A stretch of 64,000 nucleotides of DNA from Phycisphaerales bacterium UBA854 (lineage in GTDB: Bacteria > Planctomycetota > Phycisphaerae > Phycisphaerales > SM1A02), in contig DBGM01000040.1 in assembly GCA_002295885.1 (NCBI GenBank), positions 7,963 to 71,962 of the forward strand. Reading direction: 5' to 3'. The position numbers were made by a program, and so were the translations under genes. The notes beneath the pieces were generated by a model that saw nothing but the letters and a program-made list of their open reading frames with translations, was not told where the DNA came from and did not search any database. Shown in pieces: positions 1-8,872 of the stretch; the first letter of the stretch is position 1, and each line of letters starts with the position of its first letter.

Positions 1-705
1 ATGAACGAGTTGAATCTCCGGGGTCTCAACATCAACGCATCGATGCTGAGCGGCTGGGGCGTGGAGGATCTGGATGCATTGCGGGATCGTGCGGACAAGG
101 CCGCCTGCCCCTGTCTCGTCCTGTTCGAGGAAGAACCGCTTCCGTTCGCGGACGAGGACGAGACCGCCGTCGCGTCCTGCAAGGATCGGGTCGAGCGTCT
201 GGCCTTCGCGGCCCATCGTCTCGGATGCAACGCCCTTGCGCTTCGCTGCAGGATTCCCGAAGGCGGTGATCCCGACGAGGTGCTGGATCGGGCCGCCACG
301 GCGATTCGAAGCCTGCTCGCGGGGATCGAGCATCTGGAACTGAATCTCCTTCTCGCCCAGGCGGAGGGGCTGACGGCCGACCCGGAACGTCTGACGGATC
401 TGATCAAGAAGGTCGGAGGGTTCCGAATCGGGGCCATGCCGGTCTTCGGCGGCGGAGCCAGTGAAGAGGCCGATCTCGAGATCCTCCGCAAGCTCGCTCC
501 CTACGCCGGTGCGATCCAGATGGTGGTCAAGAAGTTCACCGCCAAGGGAAAGCACAAGGGATTCGATCTGGGGGAGGCGATCGCGACCGTTCGTCGGGTC
601 GGCTATCTCAACACCGTCACCATCGACTACGTCGGTGACGGCACCACGTCCAAGGACATCCTTTCGGCCCGCGAGCAGATGCAGGCCGCCATCGACGCCG
701 AATGA
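1..705 (+). CDS. TIM-barrel sugar isomerase/epimerase-like protein, possibly 5'-truncated
   Basis: The 234-residue product looks like a xylose-isomerase-like TIM barrel: alternating beta/alpha segments, a mid-protein strand LELNLLLAQAEG and a C-terminal strand YLNTVTIDYVGDG. These barrels act on sugars or sugar phosphates, but I cannot name a substrate. The first base of the window is the A of an ATG, and typical members are about 270-300 residues, so the true start may lie upstream and this ATG may be an internal methionine. The stop TGA (703-705) sits just before cmk, so the two genes are probably co-transcribed with plsC downstream. The fold assignment is moderately secure and the function is unknown. 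Confidence 0.55.
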   Translation: MNELNLRGLNINASMLSGWGVEDLDALRDRADKAACPCLVLFEEEPLPFADEDETAVASCKDRVERLAFAAHRLGCNALALRCRIPEGGDPDEVLDRAATAIRSLLAGIEHLELNLLLAQAEGLTADPERLTDLIKKVGGFRIGAMPVFGGGASEEADLEILRKLAPYAGAIQMVVKKFTAKGKHKGFDLGEAIATVRRVGYLNTVTIDYVGDGTTSKDILSAREQMQAAIDAE

Positions 706-713
706 GGCACCCC

Positions 714-1424
714 ATGTCCGCACCCAGTCACGGCTGCGTCCCATCCCTCATCATCACCATCGACGGTCCCGCCGGAACCGGCAAGAGCACCGTTGCACAC
801 CAGCTGGCCCGGCGGCTCGACATCGACTCCCTCGATTCGGGATCCATGTACCGGGCCGCCAGTCTGGTCGCGATCGAGCGGGGGATCGATCCCGCCGACG
901 GGGAAGGGTTGGCGGAGGCGCTGGGCCGGGTCGAACTCCGCTTCGACTGGGAGACCCGACCACCGACCCTGCGCATGGACGGGCGCGACATCTCACAGCG
1001 GATCAGGGAGATGGACGTCAGCGGCATCGTGTCCGACGTCGCGAAGTGTCCTCCGGTCCGTGCCGTGCTCGTCGGGGCGCAGCGGCAGATCGGGGCCGAA
1101 CACCCCCGTCTCGTCAGCGAGGGACGCGACCAGGGTTCGATCGTCTTCCCCGACGCCACGGTCCGCTTCTATCTGGACGCCGATCCCCGGGTCCGAGCCC
1201 TCCGCCGGGTACGTCAGTTGTCCGAGAGCGGGCTGGAGGTCGACGTCGCGGAAGTGACCGAGGACATCCGTCGGCGGGACCGGATCGACTCGACCCGCTC
1301 CGATGGTCCCCTCATTTGTCCGGAGGGGGCGATCATCATCGACACCTCCAAACTCGAGATCGATGAAGTCGTTGAACGGATGGTCCAGGCCGTGCAGGAT
1401 CGGATTCAGGAGGAGGCGGACTGA
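714..1424 (+). CDS. cmk: Cytidylate kinase (CMP/dCMP kinase)
   Basis: Transfers phosphate from ATP to CMP or dCMP in pyrimidine nucleotide synthesis (cytoplasm). The 236-residue protein has the P-loop GPAGTGKST at about residues 18-26, then a DSGSMYRA segment and a GRDQGSIVFPDA segment (family usual GRDIGTVVFPDA), followed by the LID region. Length is normal. An in-frame ATG at 702 overlaps the upstream stop, but GAGG at 704-707 is spaced six bases before the ATG at 714, so I chose 714. The stop overlaps the plsC start as TGATG, implying translational coupling. A cmk-plsC pairing is common in bacteria. Confidence 0.93.
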   Translation: MSAPSHGCVPSLIITIDGPAGTGKSTVAHQLARRLDIDSLDSGSMYRAASLVAIERGIDPADGEGLAEALGRVELRFDWETRPPTLRMDGRDISQRIREMDVSGIVSDVAKCPPVRAVLVGAQRQIGAEHPRLVSEGRDQGSIVFPDATVRFYLDADPRVRALRRVRQLSESGLEVDVAEVTEDIRRRDRIDSTRSDGPLICPEGAIIIDTSKLEIDEVVERMVQAVQDRIQEEAD

Positions 1425-2191
1425 TGTTCAGATTCCTGCAACTGCGGCGTCGTAGCAGTCGGCGTACCTGGATCGGGGTGCTGTTCTGGTGGACCTTCGT
1501 ACCGGGCATCATCTGCCGCTCCGCGCTGTGGCTGTTCTATCGATGTCGGTGGTACGGCTACGAGCACGTTCCCCGGCGTGGCCCTGCTCTCTTCATCAGC
1601 AACCACCAGTCGCATTTCGATCCGGTGCTGCTGGGCGTGATCCTGCGGGACCGGTGCCCCCGGGCCCTGGCTCGCGAGACCCTGCGGACGGATTCGAAGT
1701 TCTGGGGCTGGATGATCGGTACCGCCTACGACAGCATCTGGCTCAGTCAGGATCGCAGTGATCCCGGAGCGATGAAGGCGGCGCTGAACGAACTGGCCGA
1801 GGGCCGGATCACCATGATCTACCCCGAAGGCGCCCGAACCCGAGATGGTTCGATCCAGCCCTTCAAGCGGGGCGCGTTCCTTCTGATCAAACGTGGCAAG
1901 GCACCGGTCGTTCCCGCGGCGATCGAGGGCGCCCATGATGTGTGGCCGAGGGGCCAGTCCAAGCCCTCCCTGCGTGGTCGCATCAAGGTCAAACTCGGCG
2001 AGCCGATTCAGGCGGAGGAACTGATCGAGATGGGGGCGGAGGCGGCCCTGACCCTGATCCACGAACGAATCGAGACGATGCGGTTGGAACTTCGCGAACA
2101 GATGCGTCGTGAGACGGGGGGGACGTATCCTCCCCCCGGCCCCGGTGATCAGGACGGTCGCACATCGGATCAGCCTGTCGTCGAATCGTAG
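1424..2191 (+). CDS. plsC: 1-acyl-sn-glycerol-3-phosphate acyltransferase (PlsC family)
   Basis: Acylates lysophosphatidic acid to phosphatidic acid at the inner membrane during phospholipid synthesis. The 255-residue product carries the acyltransferase HX4D motif NHQSHFD (H61, D66) and the substrate-binding PEGAR motif (residues 134-138). A hydrophobic N-terminal stretch (about 18-38) fits a membrane anchor. The start ATG overlaps the cmk stop. The C-terminal tail after residue 235 is charged and poorly conserved. Related PlsC-like enzymes can acylate other lipids, so exact substrate specificity is inferred from the family. Confidence 0.9.
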   Translation: MFRFLQLRRRSSRRTWIGVLFWWTFVPGIICRSALWLFYRCRWYGYEHVPRRGPALFISNHQSHFDPVLLGVILRDRCPRALARETLRTDSKFWGWMIGTAYDSIWLSQDRSDPGAMKAALNELAEGRITMIYPEGARTRDGSIQPFKRGAFLLIKRGKAPVVPAAIEGAHDVWPRGQSKPSLRGRIKVKLGEPIQAEELIEMGAEAALTLIHERIETMRLELREQMRRETGGTYPPPGPGDQDGRTSDQPVVES

Positions 2192-2196
2192 GAGCG

Positions 2197-3873
2197 ATGG
2201 CCACGATGGAATTCGGAACCATGCTCGGCGACATCGTGATCCTTCTCGGAGCCGCATCGCTGCTTGGAATGCTCTGCGAGCGGATCGGATTCAGCGCGAT
2301 CATCGGCGCACTGCTGGCCGGCGTGCTGGTCGGGCCGGGGGTGCTGCACGCCGTGGCCACCGAGCCCAAGGAAATGGAGCAGATCGCCGAGATCGGGGTC
2401 GCGCTGCTCCTGTTCACCATCGGACTCGAGTTGTCGCGCAGCCGCCTGCGGACCTACGGGTTGCAGGGAGTTCGCGGTGGGGTGCTCCAGATCGTGGTCA
2501 CCATCGCCTGCACCGCGGGAGTCGTGCTGCTGCTGGGAGGTGGAACTTCCATGGCGTTGGTCGTCGGTTCGATGATCGCGATCAGTTCGACGGCGTCCGT
2601 CGCCCGCGTGCTCACCGAACAGGCCGAACTCGACTCCCAGCACGGCCGCGTCTCGATGTCCGTGCTCATCATGCAGGATCTGGCGATCGTTCCGTTGCTG
2701 TTGATGGTCAGCTTCCTCGGGCAGTCGACGTCGTTCAACGACGTCGCCGTCGAACTGGGCGGTCGTGCCTTCTGGCTGGCCTGCTTCCTTGCGGGCATCT
2801 TCCTGGTGGGCCTCCTGGTCATTCCGCGAATCTTCGGATCCACCGCCCGGACCGGCAATCGGGACCTGCCGATCGTGCTGGCGCTGGTCACCTGCCTGCT
2901 TGCGGCCTGGATCGCGTGGCTGCTCGGATTCTCTCCTGCCCTGGGCGCATTCGTGGCGGGTCTGGTGCTCGCCGATTCCCCGTACGCGCAGCAGATCCGG
3001 GCGGACGTGCTTCCGTTCAAGGCGGTGTTCCTGACGCTGTTCTTCGCCTCCATCGGCATGCTGGCGGACGTCCCCTGGCTGCTCTCGGGTGTGAACCTCT
3101 GGATCGTGCTCGGAGTCGCGGCCGCGATCATCCTCGGCAAGATCGTCCTCGCGGGACTGGTCTTCCGTCTTCTGGGCATTCAGGGCCGGATCAGCATCGC
3201 GTCCGCGCTCTGTCTGGCGCAGATCGGCGAGTTCTCGTTCGTCATCGGTACGGCGGCGACCCGCCGTGATCTGATCTCGAACGAGATCTTCCAGATCCTG
3301 ACTTCGGCGTCGCTGGTCACCCTGCTGCTGGTTCCGTTGCTGGTCGGACGGAGTCACTGGTGTTCGACCCGGCTGGTCCGCCTCCTGGTCGGCCTTCGTC
3401 TCATGAAGGAGCCCGGCCCGGAAGGGGAGTCGCTTGCGGCGCTGGAGGACCACGTGATCCTGGTCGGAGCCGGTCCCGCCGGCCGCAGTGTGCTGGATCG
3501 ACTCCGCGGGGAGGGTCGCGAACCCGTCATCATCGAGATGAATCCGCGGACCGTCCGTGAGCTGGGGCGGGAGGAGCATCGGGTGGTGCTCGGCAACGCG
3601 GCCCGCGGGGGAATTCTTCTGCACGCCGGCGTGAAGCGGGCGCAGGCGCTCATCGTGACGCTTCCCGACACCACGGCATCGGTGGGCGTAATCGAGCAGG
3701 CAAGAAATCTGGCCCCGGATCTGCTGATCGCGGCCCGGGCCCGGTACAAGGTGCACAACCACCTGCTGGAGGAGGCCGGTGCGGATGTGGTGATCACCGA
3801 GGAGGATCAGGTCGGGGACGTGCTCGGCGAGGTGATGATCGATCGTCTGCGGGGCAATGCGCCGACGGAGTGA
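2197..3873 (+). CDS. CPA2-family monovalent cation/proton antiporter with C-terminal RCK domain
   Basis: Predicted inner-membrane K+ or Na+/H+ exchanger of the KefB/RosB (CPA2) type, 558 residues. About twelve hydrophobic segments fill residues 8-390. A cytoplasmic RCK/TrkA-N domain follows from about residue 415, with the nucleotide-binding glycine motif VGAGPAG and an acidic residue ending the next strand (VIIEM). Such domains bind NAD(H) or nucleotides and gate transport. AGGAG just upstream supports initiation at 2197 or at the in-frame ATG at 2206. It follows plsC by five bases and may be part of the same operon. The transported ion is not evident. Confidence 0.87.
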   Translation: MATMEFGTMLGDIVILLGAASLLGMLCERIGFSAIIGALLAGVLVGPGVLHAVATEPKEMEQIAEIGVALLLFTIGLELSRSRLRTYGLQGVRGGVLQIVVTIACTAGVVLLLGGGTSMALVVGSMIAISSTASVARVLTEQAELDSQHGRVSMSVLIMQDLAIVPLLLMVSFLGQSTSFNDVAVELGGRAFWLACFLAGIFLVGLLVIPRIFGSTARTGNRDLPIVLALVTCLLAAWIAWLLGFSPALGAFVAGLVLADSPYAQQIRADVLPFKAVFLTLFFASIGMLADVPWLLSGVNLWIVLGVAAAIILGKIVLAGLVFRLLGIQGRISIASALCLAQIGEFSFVIGTAATRRDLISNEIFQILTSASLVTLLLVPLLVGRSHWCSTRLVRLLVGLRLMKEPGPEGESLAALEDHVILVGAGPAGRSVLDRLRGEGREPVIIEMNPRTVRELGREEHRVVLGNAARGGILLHAGVKRAQALIVTLPDTTASVGVIEQARNLAPDLLIAARARYKVHNHLLEEAGADVVITEEDQVGDVLGEVMIDRLRGNAPTE

Positions 3874-3908
3874 AATGGGCGGACGGCGGTGGCCACGGAC
3901 GGGGCCAC

Positions 3909-5402
3909 ATGAGTACGACGTGTACAAGCTACGTTCTGCAGGGCATCGAAGCCGCGAGGTGCGTCATCGAGGCGGACGTCTCGCACGCCACGCTGCCGCG
4001 GACCACCATCGTCGGATTGCCGGACATGGCGGTCCGGGAATCCAGCGAACGTGTCCGCATTGCGATCGAGAACAGCGGATTCGAGTACCCGTTCGGTCGG
4101 GTGACGGTGAACCTCGCTCCGGCGGATCTCCGCAAGGAGGGGCCGGTCTACGATCTGCCGATCGCACTGTCGATCCTGCGGGCCGCTGGCCTGCTCCCCC
4201 CCGAGGCCGGGGGCCGTCTCGACCGGTGTCTCGTGGCCGGTGAACTGGCCCTCGACGGCACGCTGCGTCCCGTGCGCGGAGTCGTTCCGCTGGGCGTGCT
4301 CGCCCGACGATGCGGCATCCGGCATCTCATCCTTCCCCTGGAGAACGGGCCCGAAGCCGGACTCGTGGATGCCGTCTCGGTCTGGCCCGCCCGCTCGCTG
4401 CGTGATGTGGTGGCCCATCTCTCGGGGACCGACCGACTGCGTCCCGTCGCAACCGACCAACGGCCGGAGTCGTCGCCCGGTCTCGACGTCGATCTCGGGG
4501 ACATCAAGGGGCAGGAGAGCGCCAAGCGTGCGTTGGTGATCGCCGCGGCGGGGCGTCACAATCTGCTCATGGTGGGACCGCCCGGCTGCGGGAAGACGAT
4601 GCTCGCCCGCGCGCTACCGGGTCTGCTTCCTCCGATGACCTCGGAGGAGGTGCTTGAACTGGCGCAGGTCCATTCCTGCGTCGGACTGCGGAGCGGGCAT
4701 GCACCGGTCACGGTCCGACCGGTGCGTGCGCCCCACCACACGGCTTCGGCCGCGTCGTTGGTGGGAGGAGGGACAGTTCCCCGGCCCGGCGAGGTGAGTC
4801 TTGCGCACCACGGGGTCCTCTTCCTCGATGAACTCCCCGAGTTCACCCGCGGTGCCCTGGAGGCATTGCGCGAACCGCTGCAGGACCGGATGGTCACCGT
4901 CTCCAGGGTGAGTTCGACGGTACGCTTTCCCGCCTCGTTTCTGCTGGTCGCGGCCGCCAATCCCGACCGGACGTCACCCCGGAGGCGGGGGATTGATCGG
5001 CTCTCCGGGCCGCTGATCGATCGCCTCGATCTGCAGGTCGAACTCCGCCCGGTACCGGTTCGAATGCTGCGCAGCGATCATCGGGCGGACGTGGACAGTT
5101 CGGCGGACATGCGTCGGGTCGTGGTACGGGCCGTCGAGCGGGCGCACGATCGTCAGGGCACGGTTCCCAACGGAATGCTTCGCGGTGAACAGCTCGATCG
5201 TTTCGCCAGGATGCGTCCGGAGGCCGAGGCGTGTCTCATCGAGGTCCTGCAGGAGCGTGAACTCAGTGCGCGGGCATGGGACAGCCTGCGGCGCATTGCG
5301 CTCACCATCTGCGATCTTGACGATTCAGATGAGATCGAACGAACCCATGTGGTCGAAGCGACCGGGTACCGGGTGTTCGATCAGGCGGTCCGTGGGACGT
5401 GA
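3909..5402 (+). CDS. comM: YifB/ComM-family Mg-chelatase-like AAA+ ATPase
   Basis: ComM is a hexameric AAA+ helicase that promotes branch migration during integration of transforming DNA; the family is widespread even in bacteria not known to be competent. The 497-residue product has the N-terminal ChlI-like domain with TIVGLPD near residue 34, Walker A GPPGCGKT near 223-230, Walker B LFLDELPEF and a C-terminal Mg-chelatase domain. An in-frame GTG at 3870 overlaps the antiporter stop, but the ATG at 3909 aligns with the usual family N-terminus, so I chose it. The gene ends tail-to-tail with the next gene with no spacer. Confidence 0.9.
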   Translation: MSTTCTSYVLQGIEAARCVIEADVSHATLPRTTIVGLPDMAVRESSERVRIAIENSGFEYPFGRVTVNLAPADLRKEGPVYDLPIALSILRAAGLLPPEAGGRLDRCLVAGELALDGTLRPVRGVVPLGVLARRCGIRHLILPLENGPEAGLVDAVSVWPARSLRDVVAHLSGTDRLRPVATDQRPESSPGLDVDLGDIKGQESAKRALVIAAAGRHNLLMVGPPGCGKTMLARALPGLLPPMTSEEVLELAQVHSCVGLRSGHAPVTVRPVRAPHHTASAASLVGGGTVPRPGEVSLAHHGVLFLDELPEFTRGALEALREPLQDRMVTVSRVSSTVRFPASFLLVAAANPDRTSPRRRGIDRLSGPLIDRLDLQVELRPVPVRMLRSDHRADVDSSADMRRVVVRAVERAHDRQGTVPNGMLRGEQLDRFARMRPEAEACLIEVLQERELSARAWDSLRRIALTICDLDDSDEIERTHVVEATGYRVFDQAVRGT

Positions 5403-5648
5403 TCAGTCGAGGGGGCTTTGGTACTCGACGCCGTTCTCGCGGTCCTGCTTGTCCTGCTCATTGCCGATCAGGGCTCCGGTGCCGGCGCCCACTGCACCGC
5501 CGATGACGGCTCCGGGGGTTCCACCGATGAGCGCACCGGCTCCAACGCCCACTGCGCCGCCGATCAGAGCGCCGTCGCCGGTATGGCTGCCGCAGCCGAC
5601 AAGCAGGAGGGAGGTCGAAAGGACGAATGTCGTGGTGAGGGTCTTCAT
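5403..5648 (-). CDS. Small glycine-zipper lipoprotein
   Basis: An 81-residue precursor with a lipoprotein signal peptide: basic N-terminus, hydrophobic core and lipobox LLVGC (lipidated Cys about residue 19). The mature part is built of near-identical glycine-zipper units of the type GALIGG (residues about 26-62), then a charged tail. Glycine-zipper lipoproteins (OsmB/SlyB/YMGG-like) sit at the outer membrane and are often envelope-stress responsive. The DNA repeats imperfectly because of the peptide repeats. It lies 39 bp downstream of putA on the same strand and could be read from the putA transcript. Role unknown. Confidence 0.75.
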   Translation of the reverse strand: MKTLTTTFVLSTSLLLVGCGSHTGDGALIGGAVGVGAGALIGGTPGAVIGGAVGAGTGALIGNEQDKQDRENGVEYQSPLD

Positions 5649-5687
5649 GGCATCTCCTAGAAGGTGAGTGGATCGTGTGGATGCATC

Positions 5688-8600
5688 CTACAGTCCCGGG
5701 GCGAACCCGCGTCGCATGGTGTTCTCGGCAATGGCCCGGGGAACCACGAACTGGCCCAGATAGTCATTTCCGCCAGCCTTGGAGCCCACTCCGGACATTC
5801 CGAAGCCGCCGAAGGGCTGGCGGCCGACCAGGGCACCGGTGCACCCCCGGTTCAGATAGAGGTTGCCGACGCGGAAACTGCGGCGCGCAAGCTCGAGATG
5901 GCTGGGCATGCGGCTGAAGACACCGCCGGTCAGCTTGTAGGCCGGTGCATTGGCGAGTTCCAGGGCGTGTTCGAAATCCCGGGCCGGCATCACTCCCAGG
6001 ACGGGGCCGAAGATCTCCTCCGTGGCGAGATGGCCGTCGGCGGGGACGCCGGTGAAGATGTGCGGCATCACGAAGGGTTTGCCGACACGCTCCGCGAGTC
6101 CGTCGGGGGGTGGTCCGCCAAGGGCCAGTTCGGCTTCCTCATGGCCCATGCGGATCGCCCGCTCGATGCGATCCGCGGCCTCCTGATCGATCACCGGTCC
6201 GACGTCCGTACCGGCGTGGAGCGGATCGCCGACGACCAGTCCGCGCGTGGATTCGACGAGACGTTCGATGAAGACGTCGTAGGCGGATTCGACCACGATG
6301 ACCCGGGAGCATGCGGAGCACTTCTGTCCCTGGAAGTTGAAGGCGCTGTCGCGGACGCCGAGCACGGCCTCGTCGAGGTCGGCCGAGGCATCCACGATGA
6401 TCGCGTTCTTGCCGCCCATCTCGCAGACGACCCGCTTCACGAAGGGTTGCGTGTCCGGCGTCATGCCGGCGGCCTGAATGATGTCCAGGCCGACCGCCTT
6501 CGATCCGGTGAATGCGATGAGGGCGATTCGTTCGTCCCGGACCAGCGCCGCGCCGACGGTCTCTCCGACTCCGGGGAGGAAGGTCAGCACGTCACGGGGC
6601 ACGCCGGCGTCCCAGAGCAGTTCGCAGGCGATCCGGGCAATGCCGGGAGTCTGCTCGGCGGGCTTGAGCACGACCGTGTTGCCGGTCACCAGGGCGGCGG
6701 TGACCATGCCGACGCAGATCGCCAGCGGGAAGTTCCACGGGCTGATCACCACGGCCACGCCCCGCCCCTCGTGGAAGACCTCGTCGAGTTCGCCCACGTA
6801 CCGTCCCAGCCGGCTCAGGTCGGTCCAGCGGAAGGCCTCGCGGGCGTAGAACTCGCAGAAGTCGATGGCTTCGCAGACGTCCGCATCCGCCTCGCGCCAG
6901 GTCTTGCCCGACTCGCGGATGATCACGCCCGACAGTTCGTCGCGACGCCTGCGCATGGCGGCGGCCGCCTTCATCAGCATCTGGGATCGCTCCGACTGCG
7001 GACGGTCCCGCCAGGCGGGGAAGGCGGCGGCGGCTGCGGTGACGGCGGCATCGGCGTCCTCCAGCGTGCCGTCGTTCGCGACGGTCGGGACGGAGGCCCG
7101 TTCCACGGCATCGGCGAAGGCCGTGCGCTGGTCCGCTTCGGCGAAGTCCCGCATGGGTTCGGTGCAGAATCGCTTGCCCTCCGCGACGGCATCGACGGAG
7201 ATGCTCAGTGCGTGGGTCTCGGCGCGGCTCGCCATGCGTGCTTCGCCGGGATCCTCGTCCCAGGTCCGGTGCGGTGTCCGCAGCAGTTCGTCCGCCGTGG
7301 TCTCCGACAGCGAGGAACTGCGAAGCCACGATTCATTGGAGGTGTTCTCGAGCAGACGACGGACCAGATAGGCCATGCCCGGAATCATCTCCCCGACGGG
7401 GACGTACTCGCGGATGCGGAGCTCGCGATCATGGCAGACCGCCTTCATCTGGTCGTTCATGCCGCGGAGCATCTGGATCTCCATGGCGTTGGGAGGCAGG
7501 TCGGCGGCCTCCAGGGCCACCAGTCCGGCGGCCAGGCTGCGGATGTTGTGCGATCCGAGGGCCAGCTTGACGCCCGCTTCGCCGGGAGTTCGGGGCGTCG
7601 CATCGATGAAGTGGTCGACCATCCGTTCGAAGCAGGCGTCGGTATCGGACTTGCGTCCCCAGACCGGTTCGGGCCAGCCGTGCATGTCGGCGTGGATGAT
7701 CTCCTCGTCCCAGTAGGCGCCCTTCACCAGCCGGACGGATACCTGCCGTCCGACCCGTCGGGACCAGTCGATGATTCGTCGGGCGTCGGCCTCGCCGCTG
7801 CGCAGGTAGGCCTGCATCGCAAGGCCGGCCTCGAAGTCGTACTCCTCGCAGCATCGCTCGAACAGCGACAGGGTCAGATCCTTGAACGCGTAGTGCTCCA
7901 TGTCGAAGTTGACGAAGACGCCGTTTCGACCGGCCTGTTCGAGGATGGGACCGATCATGTCCACCAGTCCGTCGAGAGAGCCGTTCAGATCGATCGGATC
8001 GGTTCTGGCGTAGAGCGAGCTGATCTTGATCGACACGTTGGTGCGGGGAATCGCCCCCAGATGATCTGTTTCGAGGATGGGGTTCGGAGCCCACGAACTC
8101 ACGGCCGCGGGAAGGGTCTCCACCAGATCGAGGTAGCGCTGCTGGTAGGTGGCGGCCTCCTCGTCGCTCACGCAGGCCTCACCAAGCAGATCGACCGTGA
8201 AGCCCACTCCCTGCTTCCACATCTTGGCGAGTTGCGGAAGGGCGGACGTCGCATCGGTGCCGGCAATGAACCGTTCGGCCATCGCGGTGATGCGTCCCGA
8301 GACCATCTTGGTCATGGTGCCCTTGAGCAGGCCGCCCGCGCTCAGGCCGAGTCCCATGCCCGAAGGCAGGGTGACTCCGGGCTGGGTCAGATAGTCCATG
8401 AGATGCTCGTGGACCTGTTCCGGTGTCTTCAGGGTCGGGAAGGTGTCGATGAAACGGAACAGCTGGACCTTGAAGCCCTCGTCCTGCATGGCCCAGTCCA
8501 TCAGCTTGTCGGACCAGAAGGAGGCGGAGAGCATTCCCTTCTCGGCTCCACGCATCGATTCGATCAGTTCCGAACCGACTTCGTGGATGCGGCGTTCGCG

Positions 8601-8693
8601 TGCCTCGTCGTACCAGCCGTCGTGCGACGCTCCGGTCGGCCGGGGTGCGACCGCCACCGCCTGCGGTTTCCTGTTTCGTCGAAAAATCGCCAT
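5688..8693 (-). CDS. putA: Bifunctional proline dehydrogenase / glutamate-5-semialdehyde dehydrogenase
   Basis: Oxidises proline to glutamate in two steps using FAD and NAD+. The 1001-residue protein has an N-terminal PRODH barrel (about 110-470, with LRGMNDQMK and the YVPVGEMIPGMAYLVRRLLEN region) and a C-terminal aldehyde dehydrogenase domain (about 530-990) with SPWNFPLAICVG, the Glu-bearing MGGKN region (E758) and catalytic Cys792 in GQKCSA. It lacks the N-terminal ribbon-helix-helix DNA-binding domain of long trifunctional PutA, so it is probably not its own repressor. The start has no Shine-Dalgarno sequence; a TATACT hexamer lies 7 nt upstream, suggesting a leaderless mRNA. Confidence 0.93.
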   Translation of the reverse strand: MAIFRRNRKPQAVAVAPRPTGASHDGWYDEARERRIHEVGSELIESMRGAEKGMLSASFWSDKLMDWAMQDEGFKVQLFRFIDTFPTLKTPEQVHEHLMDYLTQPGVTLPSGMGLGLSAGGLLKGTMTKMVSGRITAMAERFIAGTDATSALPQLAKMWKQGVGFTVDLLGEACVSDEEAATYQQRYLDLVETLPAAVSSWAPNPILETDHLGAIPRTNVSIKISSLYARTDPIDLNGSLDGLVDMIGPILEQAGRNGVFVNFDMEHYAFKDLTLSLFERCCEEYDFEAGLAMQAYLRSGEADARRIIDWSRRVGRQVSVRLVKGAYWDEEIIHADMHGWPEPVWGRKSDTDACFERMVDHFIDATPRTPGEAGVKLALGSHNIRSLAAGLVALEAADLPPNAMEIQMLRGMNDQMKAVCHDRELRIREYVPVGEMIPGMAYLVRRLLENTSNESWLRSSSLSETTADELLRTPHRTWDEDPGEARMASRAETHALSISVDAVAEGKRFCTEPMRDFAEADQRTAFADAVERASVPTVANDGTLEDADAAVTAAAAAFPAWRDRPQSERSQMLMKAAAAMRRRRDELSGVIIRESGKTWREADADVCEAIDFCEFYAREAFRWTDLSRLGRYVGELDEVFHEGRGVAVVISPWNFPLAICVGMVTAALVTGNTVVLKPAEQTPGIARIACELLWDAGVPRDVLTFLPGVGETVGAALVRDERIALIAFTGSKAVGLDIIQAAGMTPDTQPFVKRVVCEMGGKNAIIVDASADLDEAVLGVRDSAFNFQGQKCSACSRVIVVESAYDVFIERLVESTRGLVVGDPLHAGTDVGPVIDQEAADRIERAIRMGHEEAELALGGPPPDGLAERVGKPFVMPHIFTGVPADGHLATEEIFGPVLGVMPARDFEHALELANAPAYKLTGGVFSRMPSHLELARRSFRVGNLYLNRGCTGALVGRQPFGGFGMSGVGSKAGGNDYLGQFVVPRAIAENTMRRGFAPGL

Positions 8694-8700
8694 GGACGGC

Positions 8701-8706
8701 AGTATA
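8701..8706 (-). promoter_or_regulatory. Putative -10 element for leaderless putA mRNA
   Basis: Reading the minus strand, TATACT (8706 to 8701) is followed by seven bases and then the putA ATG at 8693. A transcript starting about seven bases after the hexamer would begin at the ATG itself. No Shine-Dalgarno sequence precedes the start and no convincing -35 hexamer is visible. The extended context GGCTATACTG recurs upstream of the P-type ATPase gene (27095-27100). Confidence 0.45.
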
Positions 8707-8872
8707 GCCGCGGGGCCGGGGGCCCAGCGCGAGACGCGGATCGCAACGACGGCCCAAGCATCGGTCCTCGCCGACGAAGGAAGTCCGGGGAGTGGGGCGA
8801 AGCATCGAAATGCCGTGGACTGCCGCGGCGTGGCCGGCTAGGCTGCAGACTCCCTCCGAGAGACGACCACCC

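Noticed and set aside
2170..3927. Long antisense frame opposite the antiporter gene
   Set aside because: Gln/Arg/Asp-rich shadow of a membrane protein gene; it ends inside plsC and begins inside comM.
5430..5600. Tandem DNA repeats
   Set aside because: They merely reflect the glycine-zipper peptide repeats of the lipoprotein; there is no independent repeat element.
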